From NCBI RefSeq assembly GCF_043290135.1, contig NW_027464602.1, positions 2,480,001 through 2,544,000 of the forward strand: a stretch of DNA of 64,000 nt. The letters are read 5' to 3'. Positions 24,437 through 36,739 of the stretch are shown here, piece after piece. A model generated the notes under the pieces. That model was given only the letters and a program-made list of their open reading frames with translations. It ran no database searches and was not told where the DNA came from. This DNA is from Rhipicephalus microplus. Lineage: Eukaryota; Arthropoda; Arachnida; Ixodida; Ixodidae. A program made the position numbers and the translations under genes. The stretch's first letter is position 1, and every line of letters starts with the position of its first letter.

Positions 24437-24510
24437 CATTCCCGGGAGGGCTCGAAACTCCAACCATTCGGTTTACAGCCGATCGCGCTAGCCCATTGCG
24501 CCACGAAGAC
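24437..24510 (-). tRNA. tRNA-like with Tyr anticodon GTA
   Basis: Class B body whose loop reads CTGTAAA, a T36-to-A change. It has no intron, whereas eukaryotic tRNA-Tyr genes normally have one, and its G73 is not the usual Tyr A73. Tyr charging is therefore doubtful. Confidence 0.8.
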
Positions 24511-24729
24511 AGTCCTGCTGCACTCTCACCACCATCAGAACATATCTTCAAAGCTATTACCGCAAAGAAAAAAGCAACACACCACTCCCGGGAGGACTCG
24601 AAATTCCAACCTTTCGGTTAACAGCCGATCGCGCTAGCCCATTGCGCCACGGAGACAGTCTTGCTCCACTCTCAACACCATCAGAACATATTATCAAAAC
24701 TATTAGCGCAGAGAAAAAAAGCGCCGCAC

Positions 24730-24803
24730 CATCACCGGGTGGGCTCGAACCTCCAACCTTTCGGTTAAAAGCCGATCGCGCTAGCCAATCGCGCCACGGA
24801 GAC
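24730..24803 (-). tRNA. tRNA-like with Lys anticodon TTT
   Basis: TTT body with intact ATCGG stem strand, paired with a GTA body at 24876; second copy of the 439-bp local duplication. Confidence 0.8.
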
Positions 24804-24875
24804 AGTCCTGCTCCACTTTCACCACCATCAGAACATATCTTCAAAGCTATTAGTGCAAAGAAAAAAGCAACACAC

Positions 24876-24949
24876 CATTCCTGGGAGGGCTCGAAACTCC
24901 AACCCTTCGGTTTACAGCCGATCGCGCTAGCCCATTGCGCCACGAGGAC
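24876..24949 (-). tRNA. tRNA-like with Tyr anticodon GTA
   Basis: GTA body with 5' end GTCCTCG and acceptor 3' strand CAGGAGT. Confidence 0.8.
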
Positions 24950-25758
24950 AGTCTTGCTCCACTCTCACCACCATCAGAACATATATTCAAAGCTATAGCA
25001 CAAAGAAAAAAAAGCGCCGCACCACCACCGGGTGGGCTCGAACCTCCAACCGTTCGGTTAACAGCCGATTGCGCAAGCCAATTGCGCCACGGAGACAGTC
25101 CTGCTCCACTCTCACCACCATCAGAACATATCTTCAAAGCTATCAGCCCAAAGAAAAAAAGCACCGCACCACCACCGGGTGGGCTCGAACTTCCAACCTT
25201 TCGGTTAACAGCCAATCGCGCTAGCCAATTGCGCCACGGAGACAGTCCTGCTTCACTCTCACCACCATCAGAACATATCTTCAAAGCTATCAGCACAAAG
25301 AAAAAAAGCGCCGCACCACCACCGGGTGGGCTCGAACCTCCAACCTTTCAGTTAACAGCCGATCGCGCTAGCCGATTGCGCCACGGAGACAGTTCGCTCC
25401 ACTCTCACCACCATCAGAATATATCTTTAAAGCTATCAGCGCAAAGAAAAAAGAGCGCCGCACCACCACCGGGTGGGCTCGAACCTCCAACCTTTCGGTT
25501 AACAGCCGATCGCGCAAGCCAATTGCGCCACGGAGACAGTCCTGCTTCACTCCCACCACCATCAGAATATATATTCAAAGCTATCAGCCCAAAGAAAAAA
25601 AAGCGCCGCACCACCACCGGGTGGGCTCGAACCTCCAACCTTTCGGTTAACAGCCGATTGCGCTAGCCTATTGCGCCACGGAGATAGCCTTGCTCCACTC
25701 GCAACACCATCAGAACATATCTTCAAAGCTATTAGCGCAAAGAAAAAAAGCGCCGCAC

Positions 25759-25832
25759 CATCACCGGGTGGGCTCGAACCTCCAACCTTTCGGTTAAAAG
25801 CCGATCGCGCTAGCCAATCGCGCCATGGAGAC
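25759..25832 (-). tRNA. tRNA-like with Lys anticodon TTT
   Basis: TTT body with 5' end GTCTCCA. Its class B neighbour at 25905 has CTT with C33 instead of GTA. Confidence 0.8.
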
Positions 25833-25904
25833 AGTCCTGCTCCATTTTCACCACCATCAGAACATATCTTCAAAGCTAATAGTGCAAAGAAAAAAGCAAC
25901 ACAC

Positions 25905-25978
25905 CACTCCCGGGAGGGCTCGAAACTCCAAACTTTCGGTTAAGGGCCGATCGCGCAAGCCTATTGCGCCACGGAGAC
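25905..25978 (-). pseudogene. tRNA-like, CTT anticodon with U33 lost
   Basis: Class B body whose loop reads CCCTTAA: CTT anticodon with T33 changed to C. It lies next to a TTT body at 25759. Confidence 0.75.
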
Positions 25979-27232
25979 AGTCCTGCTCCACTCTCACCAC
26001 CGTCAAAACATTTATTCAGAGCTATCACCCCAAAGAAAAAAAAGCGCCGCACCACCACCGGGAGGGCTCGAAACTCCAACCTTTCGGTTAACAGGCGATC
26101 GCGCTAGTCCATTGCGCCACGGAAACAGTCTTGCTTCACTCTCACCACCATCAGAACATATCTTCCAAGCTATCAGCACAAAGAAAAAAAGCGCCACACC
26201 ATCATCGGGTGGGCTCGAACCTCCAACCTTTCGGTTAACAGCCGATCGCGCAAGCCAATTGCACCACGGAGACAGTCCTGCTCCACACTCACCACCGTCA
26301 AAACGTTTATTCAGAGCTATCACCCCAAAGAAAAAAAAGCGCCGCACCACCACCGTGTGGGCTCGAACCTCCAACCTATCAGTTAACAGCCGATCGCGCT
26401 AGCCGATTGCGCCACGGAGACAGTTCGCTCCACTCTCACCACCATCAGAATATATTTTTAAAGCTATCAGCGCAAAGAAAAAAAAGCGCCGCACCACCAC
26501 CGGGTGGGCTCGAACCTCCAACCTTTCGGTTAACAGCCGATGGCGCAAGCCAATTGCGCCACGGAGACAGTCCTGCTTCACTCCCACCACCATCAGAATA
26601 TATATTCAAAGCTATCAGCCCAAAGAAAAAAAAGCGCCGCACCACCACCGGGTGGGCTCGAACCTCCAACCTTTCGGTTAACAGCCGATCGCGCTAGCCT
26701 ATTGCGCCACGGAGATAGCCTTGCTCCACTCTCAACAGCATCAGAACATATCTTCAAAGCCATTAGCGCAAAGAAAAAAAGCGCCGCACCACCACCGGGT
26801 TGGCTCGAACCTCCAACCTTTCGGTTAACAGCCGATCGTGCTAGCCAACTGCGCCACGGAGACAGTCGTGCTCCACTCTCACCAGCATCAGAACATATCT
26901 TCAAAGCTATCAGCCCAAAGAAAAAAAGCGCCGCACCACCCCCGGGTGGGCTCGAACCTCCAACCTTTCGGTTAACAGCCGATCGCGCTAGCCTATTGCC
27001 CCACGGAGACAGTCGTGCTCCACTCTCACCACCGTGAGAACATTTCTTCAGAGCTATCAGCCCAAAGAAAAAAAAGCGCCGCACCACCCCCGGGTGGGCT
27101 CGAACCTCCAACCTTTCGGTTAACAGCCGATCGCGCTAGCCTATTGCCCCACGGAGACAGTCGTGCTCCACTCTCACCACCGTGAGAACATTTCTTCAGA
27201 GCTATCACCCCAAAGAAAAAAAAGCGCCGCAC

Positions 27233-27306
27233 CACCACCGGGTGGGCTCGAACCTCCAACCTTTCGGTTAAGAGCCGATCACGCTAGCCAATTGCGCCAC
27301 GAAGAC
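27233..27306 (-). tRNA. tRNA-like with Lys anticodon CTT
   Basis: CTT copy about 8 kb beyond the others, in a segment that resembles the 4.4-kb HOR. Confidence 0.8.
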
Positions 27307-29141
27307 AGTCCTGCTGCACTCTCACCACCATCAGAACATATCTTCAAAGCTATTACCGCAAAGAAAAAAGCAACACACCACTCCCGGGAGGGCTCGAAAT
27401 TCCAACCTTTCGGCTAACAGCCAATCGCGCTAGCCCATTGCGCCACGGAGACAGTCTTGCTCCACTCTCACCATCATCAGAACATATCTTCAGAGCTATC
27501 AGCCCAAAGAAAAAAAGCGCCGCACCACCACCGGGTGGGCTCGAACCTTCAACCTTTCGGTTAACAGCCGATCGCACTAGCCAATTGCGCCACGGAGGCA
27601 GTCGTGCTCCACTCTTACCACCATCAGAACATATCTTCAAAGCTATCAGCCCAAAGAAAAAAAAGCGCCGCACCACCACCGGGTGGGCTCGAACCTCCAA
27701 CCTTTCGGTTAACAGCCAATCGCACTAGCCAATTGCGCCACGGAGACAGTCGTGCTCCACTCTTACCACCATCAGAACATATCTTCAAAGCTATCAGCGC
27801 AAAGAAAAAAGCAACACACCACTCCCGGGAGGGCTCGAACCTCCAACTTTCGGGTTAACAGCCGATCGCGCTGGCCAATTGCGCCACGGAGACAGTCCTG
27901 CTGCACTCTCACCACCATTAGAACATATCTTTCAAGCTATCAGCCCAAGGAATAAAAAGCGCCGACACCACCGGGTGGGCTCGAACCTCCAACTTTTTGG
28001 TTAACGGTCGATCGCGCTAGCCAATTGCGCCACGGAGACAATCGTGCTCCACGCTCACCACCATCAGAACATATCTTCAAAGCTATCAGCGCAAAGAAAA
28101 AAGCAACACACACCCACCCGGGAAGGCTCGAACCTCCAACTTTTTGGTTAACAGCCGATCGCGCTAACCAATGGCGCCACGGGGACAGTCCAGCTCCACT
28201 CTCACCACCGTCAGAACATTTCTTCAGAGCTATCAGCCCAAAGAAAAAAAAGCGCCGCACCACCACCGGGTGGGCTCGAACCTCCAACCTTTCCGTTAAC
28301 AGCCGATCGCGCTAGCCCACTGCGCCACAGAGACAGTCGTGCTCCACTCTCACCACCGTCAGACCATTTCTTCAGAGCTATCGCCCCAAAGAAAAAAAAG
28401 AGCCGCACCACCACCGGGTGGGCTCGAACCTCCAACCTTTCGGTTAACAGCCGATCGCGCTAGCCAATTGCGCCACGAAGACAGTCCTGCTGCACTCTCA
28501 CCACCATCAGAACATATCTTCAAAGCTATTACCGCAAAGAAAAAAGCAACACACCACTCCCGGGAGGGCTCGAAATTCCAACCTTTCGGTTAACAGCCGA
28601 TCGCGCTAGCCCATTGCGCCACGGAGACAGTCTTTCTCCACTCTCACCACCATCAGAAGATATCTTCAAACTATCAGCGCAAAAAAAAGCGCCGCACCAC
28701 CACCGGGTGGGCTCGAAACTCCAACCTTTTGGTTAACAGCCGATCGCGCTTGCCCATTGCGCCACGGGGACGGTCTTGCTCCACTCTCACCACCATCAGA
28801 ACATATCTTCAAAGCTATCAGCCCAAAGAAAAAAAAGCGCCGCACCACCACCGGGTGGGCTCGAACTTTCAACCTTTCGGTTAACAGCTGATCGCACTCG
28901 CCAATTGCGCCACGGAGGCAGTCGTGCTCCACTCTTACCACCATCAGAACATATCTTCAAAGCTATTAGCACAAAGAAAAAAAAAGCGCCGCACCACCAC
29001 CGGGTGGGCTCGAACCTCCCACCTTTCGGTTAACAGCCGATCGCGCTAGCCCATTGCGCCACGGAGATAGCCTTGCTCCACTCTCAACACCATCAGAGCA
29101 TATCTTCAAAGCTATTAGCGCAAAGAAAAAAAGCGCCGCAC

Positions 29142-29215
29142 CATCACCGGGTGGGCACGAACCTCCAACCTTTCGGTTAAAAGCCGATCGCGCTAGCCAA
29201 TCGCGCCACGGAGAC
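29142..29215 (-). tRNA. tRNA-like with Lys anticodon TTT, B box altered
   Basis: The T loop reads TTCGTGC: A58 is T, which harms both T-loop structure and the B box. It is paired with the GTA body at 29288. Confidence 0.8.
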
Positions 29216-29287
29216 AGTCCTGCTCCACTTTCACCACCATCAGAACATATCTTCAAAGCTATTAGTGCAAAGAAAAAAGCAACACAC

Positions 29288-29361
29288 CATGCCCGGGAGG
29301 GCTCGAAACTCCAACCCTTCGGTTTACAGCCGATCGCGCTAGCCCATTGCCCCACGAGGAC
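29288..29361 (-). tRNA. tRNA-like with Tyr anticodon GTA
   Basis: GTA body with GGGC in the D stem (positions 10-13) and 5' end GTCCTCG. Confidence 0.8.
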
Positions 29362-30609
29362 AGTCTTGCTACACTCTCACCACCATCAGAACATATCTTC
29401 AAAGCTATCAGCACAAGGAAAAAAAAAGCGCCGCACCACCACCGGGTGGGCTGGAACCTCCAACCTTTCGGTTAACAGCCGATTGCGCAAGCCAATTGCG
29501 CCATGGAGACAGTCCTGCTCCACTCTCACCACCATCAGAACATATCTTCAAAGCTATCAGCCCGAAGAAAAAAAGCACCGCACCACCACCGGGTGGGCTC
29601 GAACTTCCAACCTTTCGGTTAACAGCCAATCGCGCTAGCCAATTGCGCCACGGAGACAGTCCTGCTTCATTCTCACCACCATCAGAACATATCTTCAAAG
29701 CTATCAGCACAAAGAAAAAAAGCGCCACACCATCATCGGGTGGGCTCGAACCTCCAACCTTTCGGTTAACAGCCGATCGCGCAAGCCAATTGCGCCACGG
29801 AAACAGTCCTGCTCCACACTCACTACCGTCAAAACATTTATTCAGAGCTATCACCCCAAAGAAAAAAAAGCGCCGCACCACCACCGGGTGGGCTCGAACC
29901 TCCAACCTTTAAGTTAACAGCCGATCGCGCTAGCCGATTGCGCCACGGAGACAGTTCGCTCCACTCTCACCACCATCAGAACATATCTTCAAAGCTATCA
30001 GCGCAAAGAAAAAAAGCGCCGCACCACCACCGGGTGGGCTCGAACCTCCAACCTTTCGGTTAACAGCCGATCGCGCAAGCCAATTGCGCCACGGAGACAG
30101 TCCTGCTTCACTCCCACCACCATCAGAACATATATTCAAAGCTATCAGCCCAAAGAAAAAAAAAGAACCGCACCACCACCGGGTGGGCTCGAACCTCCAA
30201 CCCTTCGGTTAACAGCCAATCGCGCTAGCCAATTGCGCCACGGAGACAGTCCTGCTCCACTCTCGACCATCAGAACATATCTTCAAAGCTATCAGCACAA
30301 AGAAAAAAAAGCGCCGCACCCCCACCGGGTGGGCTCGAAACTCCAACCTTTCGGTTAACAGCCGATCGCGCTAGCCAATTGCGCCATGGAGACAGTCCTG
30401 CTCCACTCTCACCACCATCAGAACATATCCTCAAAGCTATTACCACAAAAAAAGCAAAACACCACTCCTGGGTGGGCTCGAAACTCCAACCTTTCGGTTA
30501 ACAGCCGATCGCGCTAGCCCATTGCGCCACGGAGACAGCCTTGCTCCACTCTCAACACCATCAGAACATATCTTCAAAGCTATTAGCGCAAAGAAAAAAA
30601 GCGCCGCGC

Positions 30610-30686
30610 CACCACCGGGTGGGCTCGAACCTACAACCTTTCGGTTAACAGCCGATCGCGCTAGCCACCAATTGCGCCACGGAGAC
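30610..30686 (-). tRNA. tRNA-Asn(GTT)-like, 77 nt, D loop enlarged by 3 nt
   Basis: The D loop has an extra three bases (plus-strand GCCACCAATT in place of GCCAATT), giving a 77-nt body. The added bases repeat the adjacent CCA, as expected from slippage. Anticodon GTT. Confidence 0.82.
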
Positions 30687-31345
30687 AGTCCTGCTTCATT
30701 TTCACCACCATCAGAACATATCTTCAAAGCTAATAGTGCAAAGAAAAAAGCAACAGACCACTCCCGGGAGGGCTCGAAACTCCAAACTTTCGGTTAACAG
30801 CCGATCGCGCTAGCCCAATGCGCCACGGGGACAGTCTTGCTCCACTCTCACCACCATCAGAACATATCTTCAAAGCTATCAGCACAAAAAAAAGCGCCGC
30901 ACCACCACCGGGTGGGCTCGAACCTCCAAGCTTTCGGTTAACAGCTGATCGCGCAAGCCAATTGCGCCACGGAGAGAGTCCTGCTCCACTGTCACCACCA
31001 TCAGAACATATCTTCAAAGCTATCAGCCCAAAGAAAAAAAGCACCGCACCACAACCGGGTGGGCTCGAAACTCCAACCTCTCGGTTAACAGCCAATCGCG
31101 CTAGCCAATTGCGCCACGGAGACAGTCCTGCTCCACTCTCACCACCCTCATAACATATCTTCAAATCTATCAGCACAAAGAAAAAAAAACGCCACACCAT
31201 CACCGGGTGGGCTCGAACCTCCAACCTTTCGGTTAACAGCCGATCGCGCGAGCCAATTGCGCCACGGAGACAGTCCTGCTCCACTCTCACCACCGTCAAA
31301 TCATTTATTCAGAGCTATCACCCAAAAGAAAAAAAAGCGCCGCAC

Positions 31346-31419
31346 CACCACCGGGAGGGCTCGAAACTCCAACCTTTCGGTTAACAGCCGATCGCGCTAG
31401 TCCATTGCGCCACGGACAC
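31346..31419 (-). tRNA. tRNA-Asn(GTT)-like, class A/B hybrid
   Basis: The acceptor 3' strand CGGTGGT and T8 terminator are class A, while the T arm GGAGT-TTCGAGC-CCTCC is class B. The switch falls within about ten bases inside the body, pointing to gene conversion or unequal exchange between classes. Similar hybrids occur in the 34-54 kb blocks (for example near 34,147 and 41,944). Confidence 0.78.
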
Positions 31420-32382
31420 AGTCTTGCTCCACTCTCACCACCATCAGAACATATCTTCAAAGCTATCAGCGCAAAGAAAAAAAAGCGCCGCACCACCACC
31501 GGGTGGGCTCGAACCTCCAACCTTTCGGTTAACAGCCGATCGCGCTAGCCCATTGCGCCACGGGGACAGTCTTGCTCCACTCTCACCACCATCAGAACAT
31601 ATCTTCAAAGCTATCAGCGCAAAGAAAAAAAAGCGCCGCACCACCACCGGGTGGGCTCGAACCTCCAACCTTTCGGTTAACAGCCGATCGCGCTAGCAAA
31701 TTGCGCCACGGAGACAGTCTTGCTCCACTCTCAACACCATCAGAACATATCTTCAAAGCTACAAGCGCAAAGAAAAAAAAGCGCCACACCATCACTGGGT
31801 GGGCTCGAACCTCCAACCTTTCGGTTAACAGCCGATCGCGCAAGCCAATTGCGCCACGGAGACAGTCCTGCTCCACTCTCACCACCGTCAAAACATTTAT
31901 TCAGAGCTATCACCCCAAAGAAAAAAAAGCGCCGCACCACCACCGGGTGGGCTCGAAACTCCAACCTTTTGGTTAACAGCCGATCGCGCTTGCCCATTGC
32001 GCCACGGGGACGGTCTTGCTCCACTCTCACCACCATCAGAACATATCTTCAAAGCTATCAGCCCAAAGAAAAAAAAGCGCCGCACCACCACCGGGTGGGC
32101 TCGAACTTTCAACCTTTCGGTTAACAGCTGATCGCACTCGCCAATTGCGCCACGGAGGCAGTCGTGCTCCACTCTTACCACCATCAGAACATATCTTCAA
32201 AGCTATCAGCACAAAGAAAAAAAAAGCGCCGCACCACCACCGGGTGGGCTCGAACCTCCAACCTTTCGGTTAACAGCCAATCGCGCTAGCCAATTGCGCC
32301 ACGGAGACAGTCCTGCTTCACTCTCACCATCATCAGAACATATCTTCAAAGCTATAAGCGCAAAGAAAAAAAAGCGCTGCAC

Positions 32383-32456
32383 CACCACCGGGTGGGCTCG
32401 AACCTCCATCCTTTCGGTTAATAGCCGATCGCGCTAGCCCATTGCGCCACGGAGAC
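32383..32456 (-). tRNA. tRNA-like with ATT anticodon (Asn)
   Basis: The loop reads CTATTAA with T33 kept, so ATT would still read Asn codons. The variable region reads AGGAT. Confidence 0.8.
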
Positions 32457-32678
32457 AGTCTTGCCCCACTCTCACCACCATCAAAACATATCTTCAAAGC
32501 TATCAGCGCAAAGAAAAAAAAGCGCCGCACCACCACCGGGTGTGCTCGAACCTCCAACCTTTCGGTTAACAGCCGATCGCGCTAGCCAATTGCGCCAGGG
32601 AGGCAGTCCTGCTCCACTCTCACCACCATCAGAACATATCTTCAAAGCTATCAGCACAAAGAAAAAAAAGCGCCGCAC

Positions 32679-32752
32679 CACCACCGGGTAGGCTCGAAAC
32701 TCCAACCTTTCGGTTAAAAGCCGATCGCGCTAGCCAATTGCGCCATGGAGAC
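32679..32752 (-). tRNA. tRNA-like with Lys anticodon TTT
   Basis: TTT body with T arm GGAGT-TTCGAGC-CTACC, two T-stem mismatches. There is no GTA neighbour here. Confidence 0.78.
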
Positions 32753-33409
32753 AGTCCTGCTTCCTCTCACCACCATGAGAACATAACTTCAAAGCTATCA
32801 GCCCAAAGAAAAAAAAGCACCGCACCACCACCGGGTTGGCTCGAACCTCCAACCTTTCGGTTAACAGCCGCTCGCGCTAGCCAATTGCCCCGAGGAGACA
32901 GTCGTGCTCCACTCTCACCACCGTCAGAACATTTCTTCAGAGCTATCACCCCAAAGAAAAAAAAGCGCCGCACCACCACCGGTTGGGCTCGAACCTCAAA
33001 CCTTTCGGTTAACAGCCGATCGCGCTAGCCAATTGCGCCACGAAGACAGTCCTGCTTCACTCTCAACACCATCAGAACATATCTTCAAAGCTATTACCGC
33101 AAAGAAAAAAGCAACACACCACTCCCGGGAGGGCTCGAAACTCCAACCTTTCGGTCAACAGCCGATCGCGCTAGCCAATTGCGCCATGGAGACAGTCCTG
33201 CTCCACTCTCACCACCATCAGAACATATCCTCAAAGCTATTACCACAAAAAAAGCAAAACACCACTCCTGGGTGGGCTCGAAACTCCAACCTTTCGGTTA
33301 ACAGCCGATCGCGCTAGCCCATTGCGCCACGGAGACAGCCTTGCTCCACTCTCAACACCATCAGAACATATCTTCAAAGCTATTAGCGCAAAGAAAAAAA
33401 GCGCCGCGC

Positions 33410-33486
33410 CACCACCGGGTGGGCTCGAACCTCCAACCTTTCGGTTAACAGCCGATCGCGCTAGCCACCAATTGCGCCACGGAGAC
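33410..33486 (-). tRNA. tRNA-Asn(GTT)-like, 77 nt, D loop enlarged
   Basis: Copy of 30610 at 2,800 bp. Confidence 0.82.
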
Positions 33487-35183
33487 AGTCCTGCTTCATT
33501 TTCACCACCATCAGAACATATCTTCAAAGCTAATAGTGCAAAGAAAAAAGCAACAGACCACTCCCGGGAGGGCTCGAAACTCCAAACTTTCGGTTAACAG
33601 CCGATCGCGCTAGCCCAATGCGCCACGGGGACAGTCTTGCTCCACTCTCACCACCATCAGAACATATCTTCAAAGCTATCAGCACAAAAAAAAGCGCCGC
33701 ACCACCACCGGGTGGGCTCGAACCTCCAAGCTTTCGGTTAACAGCTGATTGCGCAAGCCAATTGCGCCACGGAGAGAGTCCTGCTCCACTGTCACCACCA
33801 TCAGAACATATCTTCAAAGCTATCAGCCCAAAGAAAAAAAGCACCGCACCACAACCGGGTGGGCTCGAAACTCCAACCTCTCGGTTAACAGCCAATCGCG
33901 CTAGCCAATTGCGCCACGGAGACAGTCCTGCTCCACTCTCACCACCCTCATAACATATCTTCAAATCTATCAGCACAAAGAAAAAAAAAACGCCACACCA
34001 TCACCGGGTGGGCTCGAACCTCCAACCTTTCGGTTAACAGCCGATCGCGCGAGCCAATTGCGCCACGGAGACAGTCCTGCTCCACTCTCACCACCGTCAA
34101 ATCATTTATTCAGAGCTATCACCCCAAAGAAAAAAAAGCGCCGCACCACCACCGGGAGGGCTCGAAACTCCAACCTTTCGGTTAACAGCCGATCGCGCTA
34201 GTCCATTGCGCCACGGACACAGTCTTGCTCCACTCTCACCACCATCAGAACATATCTTCAAAGCTATCAGCGCAAAGAAAAAAAAGCGCCGCACCACCAC
34301 CGGGTGGGCTCGAACCTCCAACCTTTCGGTTAACAGCCGATCGCGCTAGCCCATTGCGCCACGGGGACAGTCCTGCTCCACTCTCACCACCATCAGAACA
34401 TATCTTCAAAGCTATCAGCGCAAAGAAAAAAAAGCGCCGCACCACCACCGGGTGGGCTCGAACCTCCAACCTTTCGGTTAACAGCCGATCGCGCTAGCAA
34501 ATTGCGCCACGGAGACAGTCTTGCTCCACTCTCAACACCATCAGAACATATCTTCAAAGCTACAAGCGCAAAGAAAAAAAAGCGCCACACCATCACTGGG
34601 TGGGCTCGAACCTCCAACCTTTCGGTTAACAGCCGATCGCGCAAGCCAATTGCGCCACGGAGACAGTCCTGCTCCACTCTCACCACCGTCAAAACATTTA
34701 TTCAGAGCTATCACCCCAAAGAAAAAAAAGCGCCGCACCACCACCGGGTGGGCTCGAAACTCCAACCTTTTGGTTAACCGCCGATCGCGCTTGCCCATTG
34801 CGCCACGGGGACGGTCTTGCTCCACTCTCACCACCATCAGAACATATCTTCAAAGCTATCAGCCCAAAGAAAAAAAAGCGCCGCACCACCACCGGGTGGG
34901 CTCGAACTTTCAACCTTTCGGTTAACAGCTGATCGCACTCGCCAATTGCGCCACGGAGGCAGTCGTGCTCCACTCTTACCACCATCAGAACATATCTTCA
35001 AAGCTATCAGCACAAAGAAAAAAAAAGCGCCGCACCACCACCGGGTGGGCTCGAACCTTCAACCTTTCGGTTAACAGCCAATCGCGCTAGCCAATTGCGC
35101 CACGGAGACAGTCCTGCTTCACTCTCACCATCATCAGAACATATCTTCAAAGCTATAAGCGCAAAGAAAAAAAAGCGCTGCAC

Positions 35184-35257
35184 CACCACCGGGTGGGCTC
35201 GAACCTCCATCCTTTCGGTTAATAGCCGATCGCGCTAGCCCATTGCGCCACGGAGAC
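35184..35257 (-). tRNA. tRNA-like with ATT anticodon (Asn)
   Basis: Copy of 32383 at 2,801 bp. Confidence 0.8.
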
Positions 35258-35261
35258 AGTC

Positions 35262-36047
35262 TTGCCCCACTCTCACCACCATCAAAACATATCTTCAAAG
35301 CTATCAGCGCAAAGAAAAAAAAGCGCCGCACCACCACCGGGTGGGCTCGAACCTCCAACCTTTCGGTTAACAGCCGATCGCGCTAGCCCATTGCGCCACG
35401 GGGACAGTCTTGCTCCACTCTCACCACCATCAGAACATATCTTCAAAGCTATCAGCGCAAAGAAAAAAAAGCGCCGCACCACCACCGGGTGGGCTCGAAC
35501 CTCCAACCTTTCGGTTAACAGCCGATCGCGCTAGCAAATTGCGCCACGGAGACAGTCTTGCTCCACTCTCAACACCATCAGAACATATCTTCAAAGCTAC
35601 AAGCGCAAAGAAAAAAAAGCGCCACACCATCACTGGGTGGGCTCGAACCTCCAACCTTTCGGTTAACAGCCGATCGCGCAAGCCAATTGCGCCACGGAGA
35701 CAGTCCTGCTCCACTCTCACCACCGTCAAAACATTTATTCAGAGCTATCACCCCAAAGAAAAAAAAGCGCCGCACCACCACCGGGTGGGCTCGAAACTCC
35801 AACCTTTTGGTTAACCGCCGATCGCGCTTGCCCATTGCGCCACGGGGACGGTCTTGCTCCACTCTCACCACCATCAGAACATATCTTCAAAGCTATCAGC
35901 CCAAAGAAAAAAAAGCGCCGCACCACCACCGGGTGGGCTCGAACTTTCAACCTTTCGGTTAACAGCTGATCGCACTCGCCAATTGCGCCACGGAGGCAGT
36001 CGTGCTCCACTCTTACCATCATCAGAACATATCTTCAAAGCTATCAG
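35262..36047 (-). repeat. 1,037-bp higher-order repeat, second copy (7-monomer period)
   Basis: Matches about 34,225-35,010 at an offset of 1,037 bp. The same segment is therefore present three times, since its first copy also recurs 2,801 bp earlier. Confidence 0.78.
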
Positions 36048-36739
36048 CACAAAGAAAAAAAAGCGCCGCACCACCACCGGGTGGGCTCGAACCTCCAACC
36101 TTTCGGTTAACAGCCAATCGCGCTAGCCAATTGCGCCACGGAGACAGTCCTGCTTCACTCTCACCACCATCAGAACATATCTTCAAAGCTATCAGCACAA
36201 AGAAAAAAGCGCCACACCATCATCGGGGGGGCTCGAACCTCCAACCTTTCGGTTAACAGCCGATCGCGCAAGCCAATTGCGCTAGGAAGACAGTCCTGCT
36301 CCACACTCACCACCGTCAAAACATTTATTCAGAGCTATCACCACAAAGAAAAAAAAGGGCCGCACCACCACCGGGTGGGCTCGAACCTCCAACCTTTCAG
36401 TTAACAGCCGATCGCGCTAGCCGATTGCGCCACGGAGACAGTTCGCTCCACTCTCACCACCATCTGAACATATCTTCAAAGCTATCAGCGCAAAGAAAAA
36501 AAGCGCCGCACCACCACCGGGTGGGCTCGAACCTCCAACCTTTCGGTTAACAGCCGATCACGCAAGCCAATTGCGCCACGGAGACAGTCCTGCTTCACTC
36601 CCACCACCATCAGAACATATATTCAAAGCTATCAGCCCAAAGAAAAAAAAGAGCCGCACCACCACCGGGTGGGCTCGAACCTTCAACCTTTCGGTTAACA
36701 GCCAATCGCGCTAGCCAATTGCGCCACGGAGACAGTCCT
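36048..36739 (-). repeat. Ordinary monomers between HOR blocks
   Basis: Four to five class A and related monomers. I see no longer-range period that includes them and nothing other than array sequence. Confidence 0.7.

Larger units (their letters stand above)
22339..30359 (-). repeat. Mosaic of diverged monomers with short local duplications
   Basis: Uninterrupted monomers, more varied than their neighbours. Local duplications include a 439-bp (3-monomer) offset between about 24,118 and 24,557 and a 1,031-bp (7-monomer) offset between about 25,368 and 26,399. Anticodon variants TTT, GTA and CTT concentrate here. No unique DNA was seen. Confidence 0.75.
30360..32587 (-). repeat. 2,800-bp higher-order repeat, copy 1 (19 monomers)
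   Basis: Recurs at an offset of 2,800-2,801 bp. Markers are the 77-nt body at 30610 (again at 33410) and the ATT body at 32383 (again at 35184). Confidence 0.82.
33160..35388 (-). repeat. 2,800-bp higher-order repeat, copy 2
   Basis: Near-identical to 30,360-32,587. The stretch 32,588-33,159 between the copies holds ordinary monomers. From about 34,225 this copy contains the first unit of a further 1,037-bp (7-monomer) duplication. Confidence 0.82.

Noticed and set aside
24437..24510. Genuine tRNA-Tyr gene
   Set aside because: It differs from neighbouring Asn-type bodies at the anticodon but keeps the Asn body, has G73, and lacks the intron normal in eukaryotic tRNA-Tyr genes.
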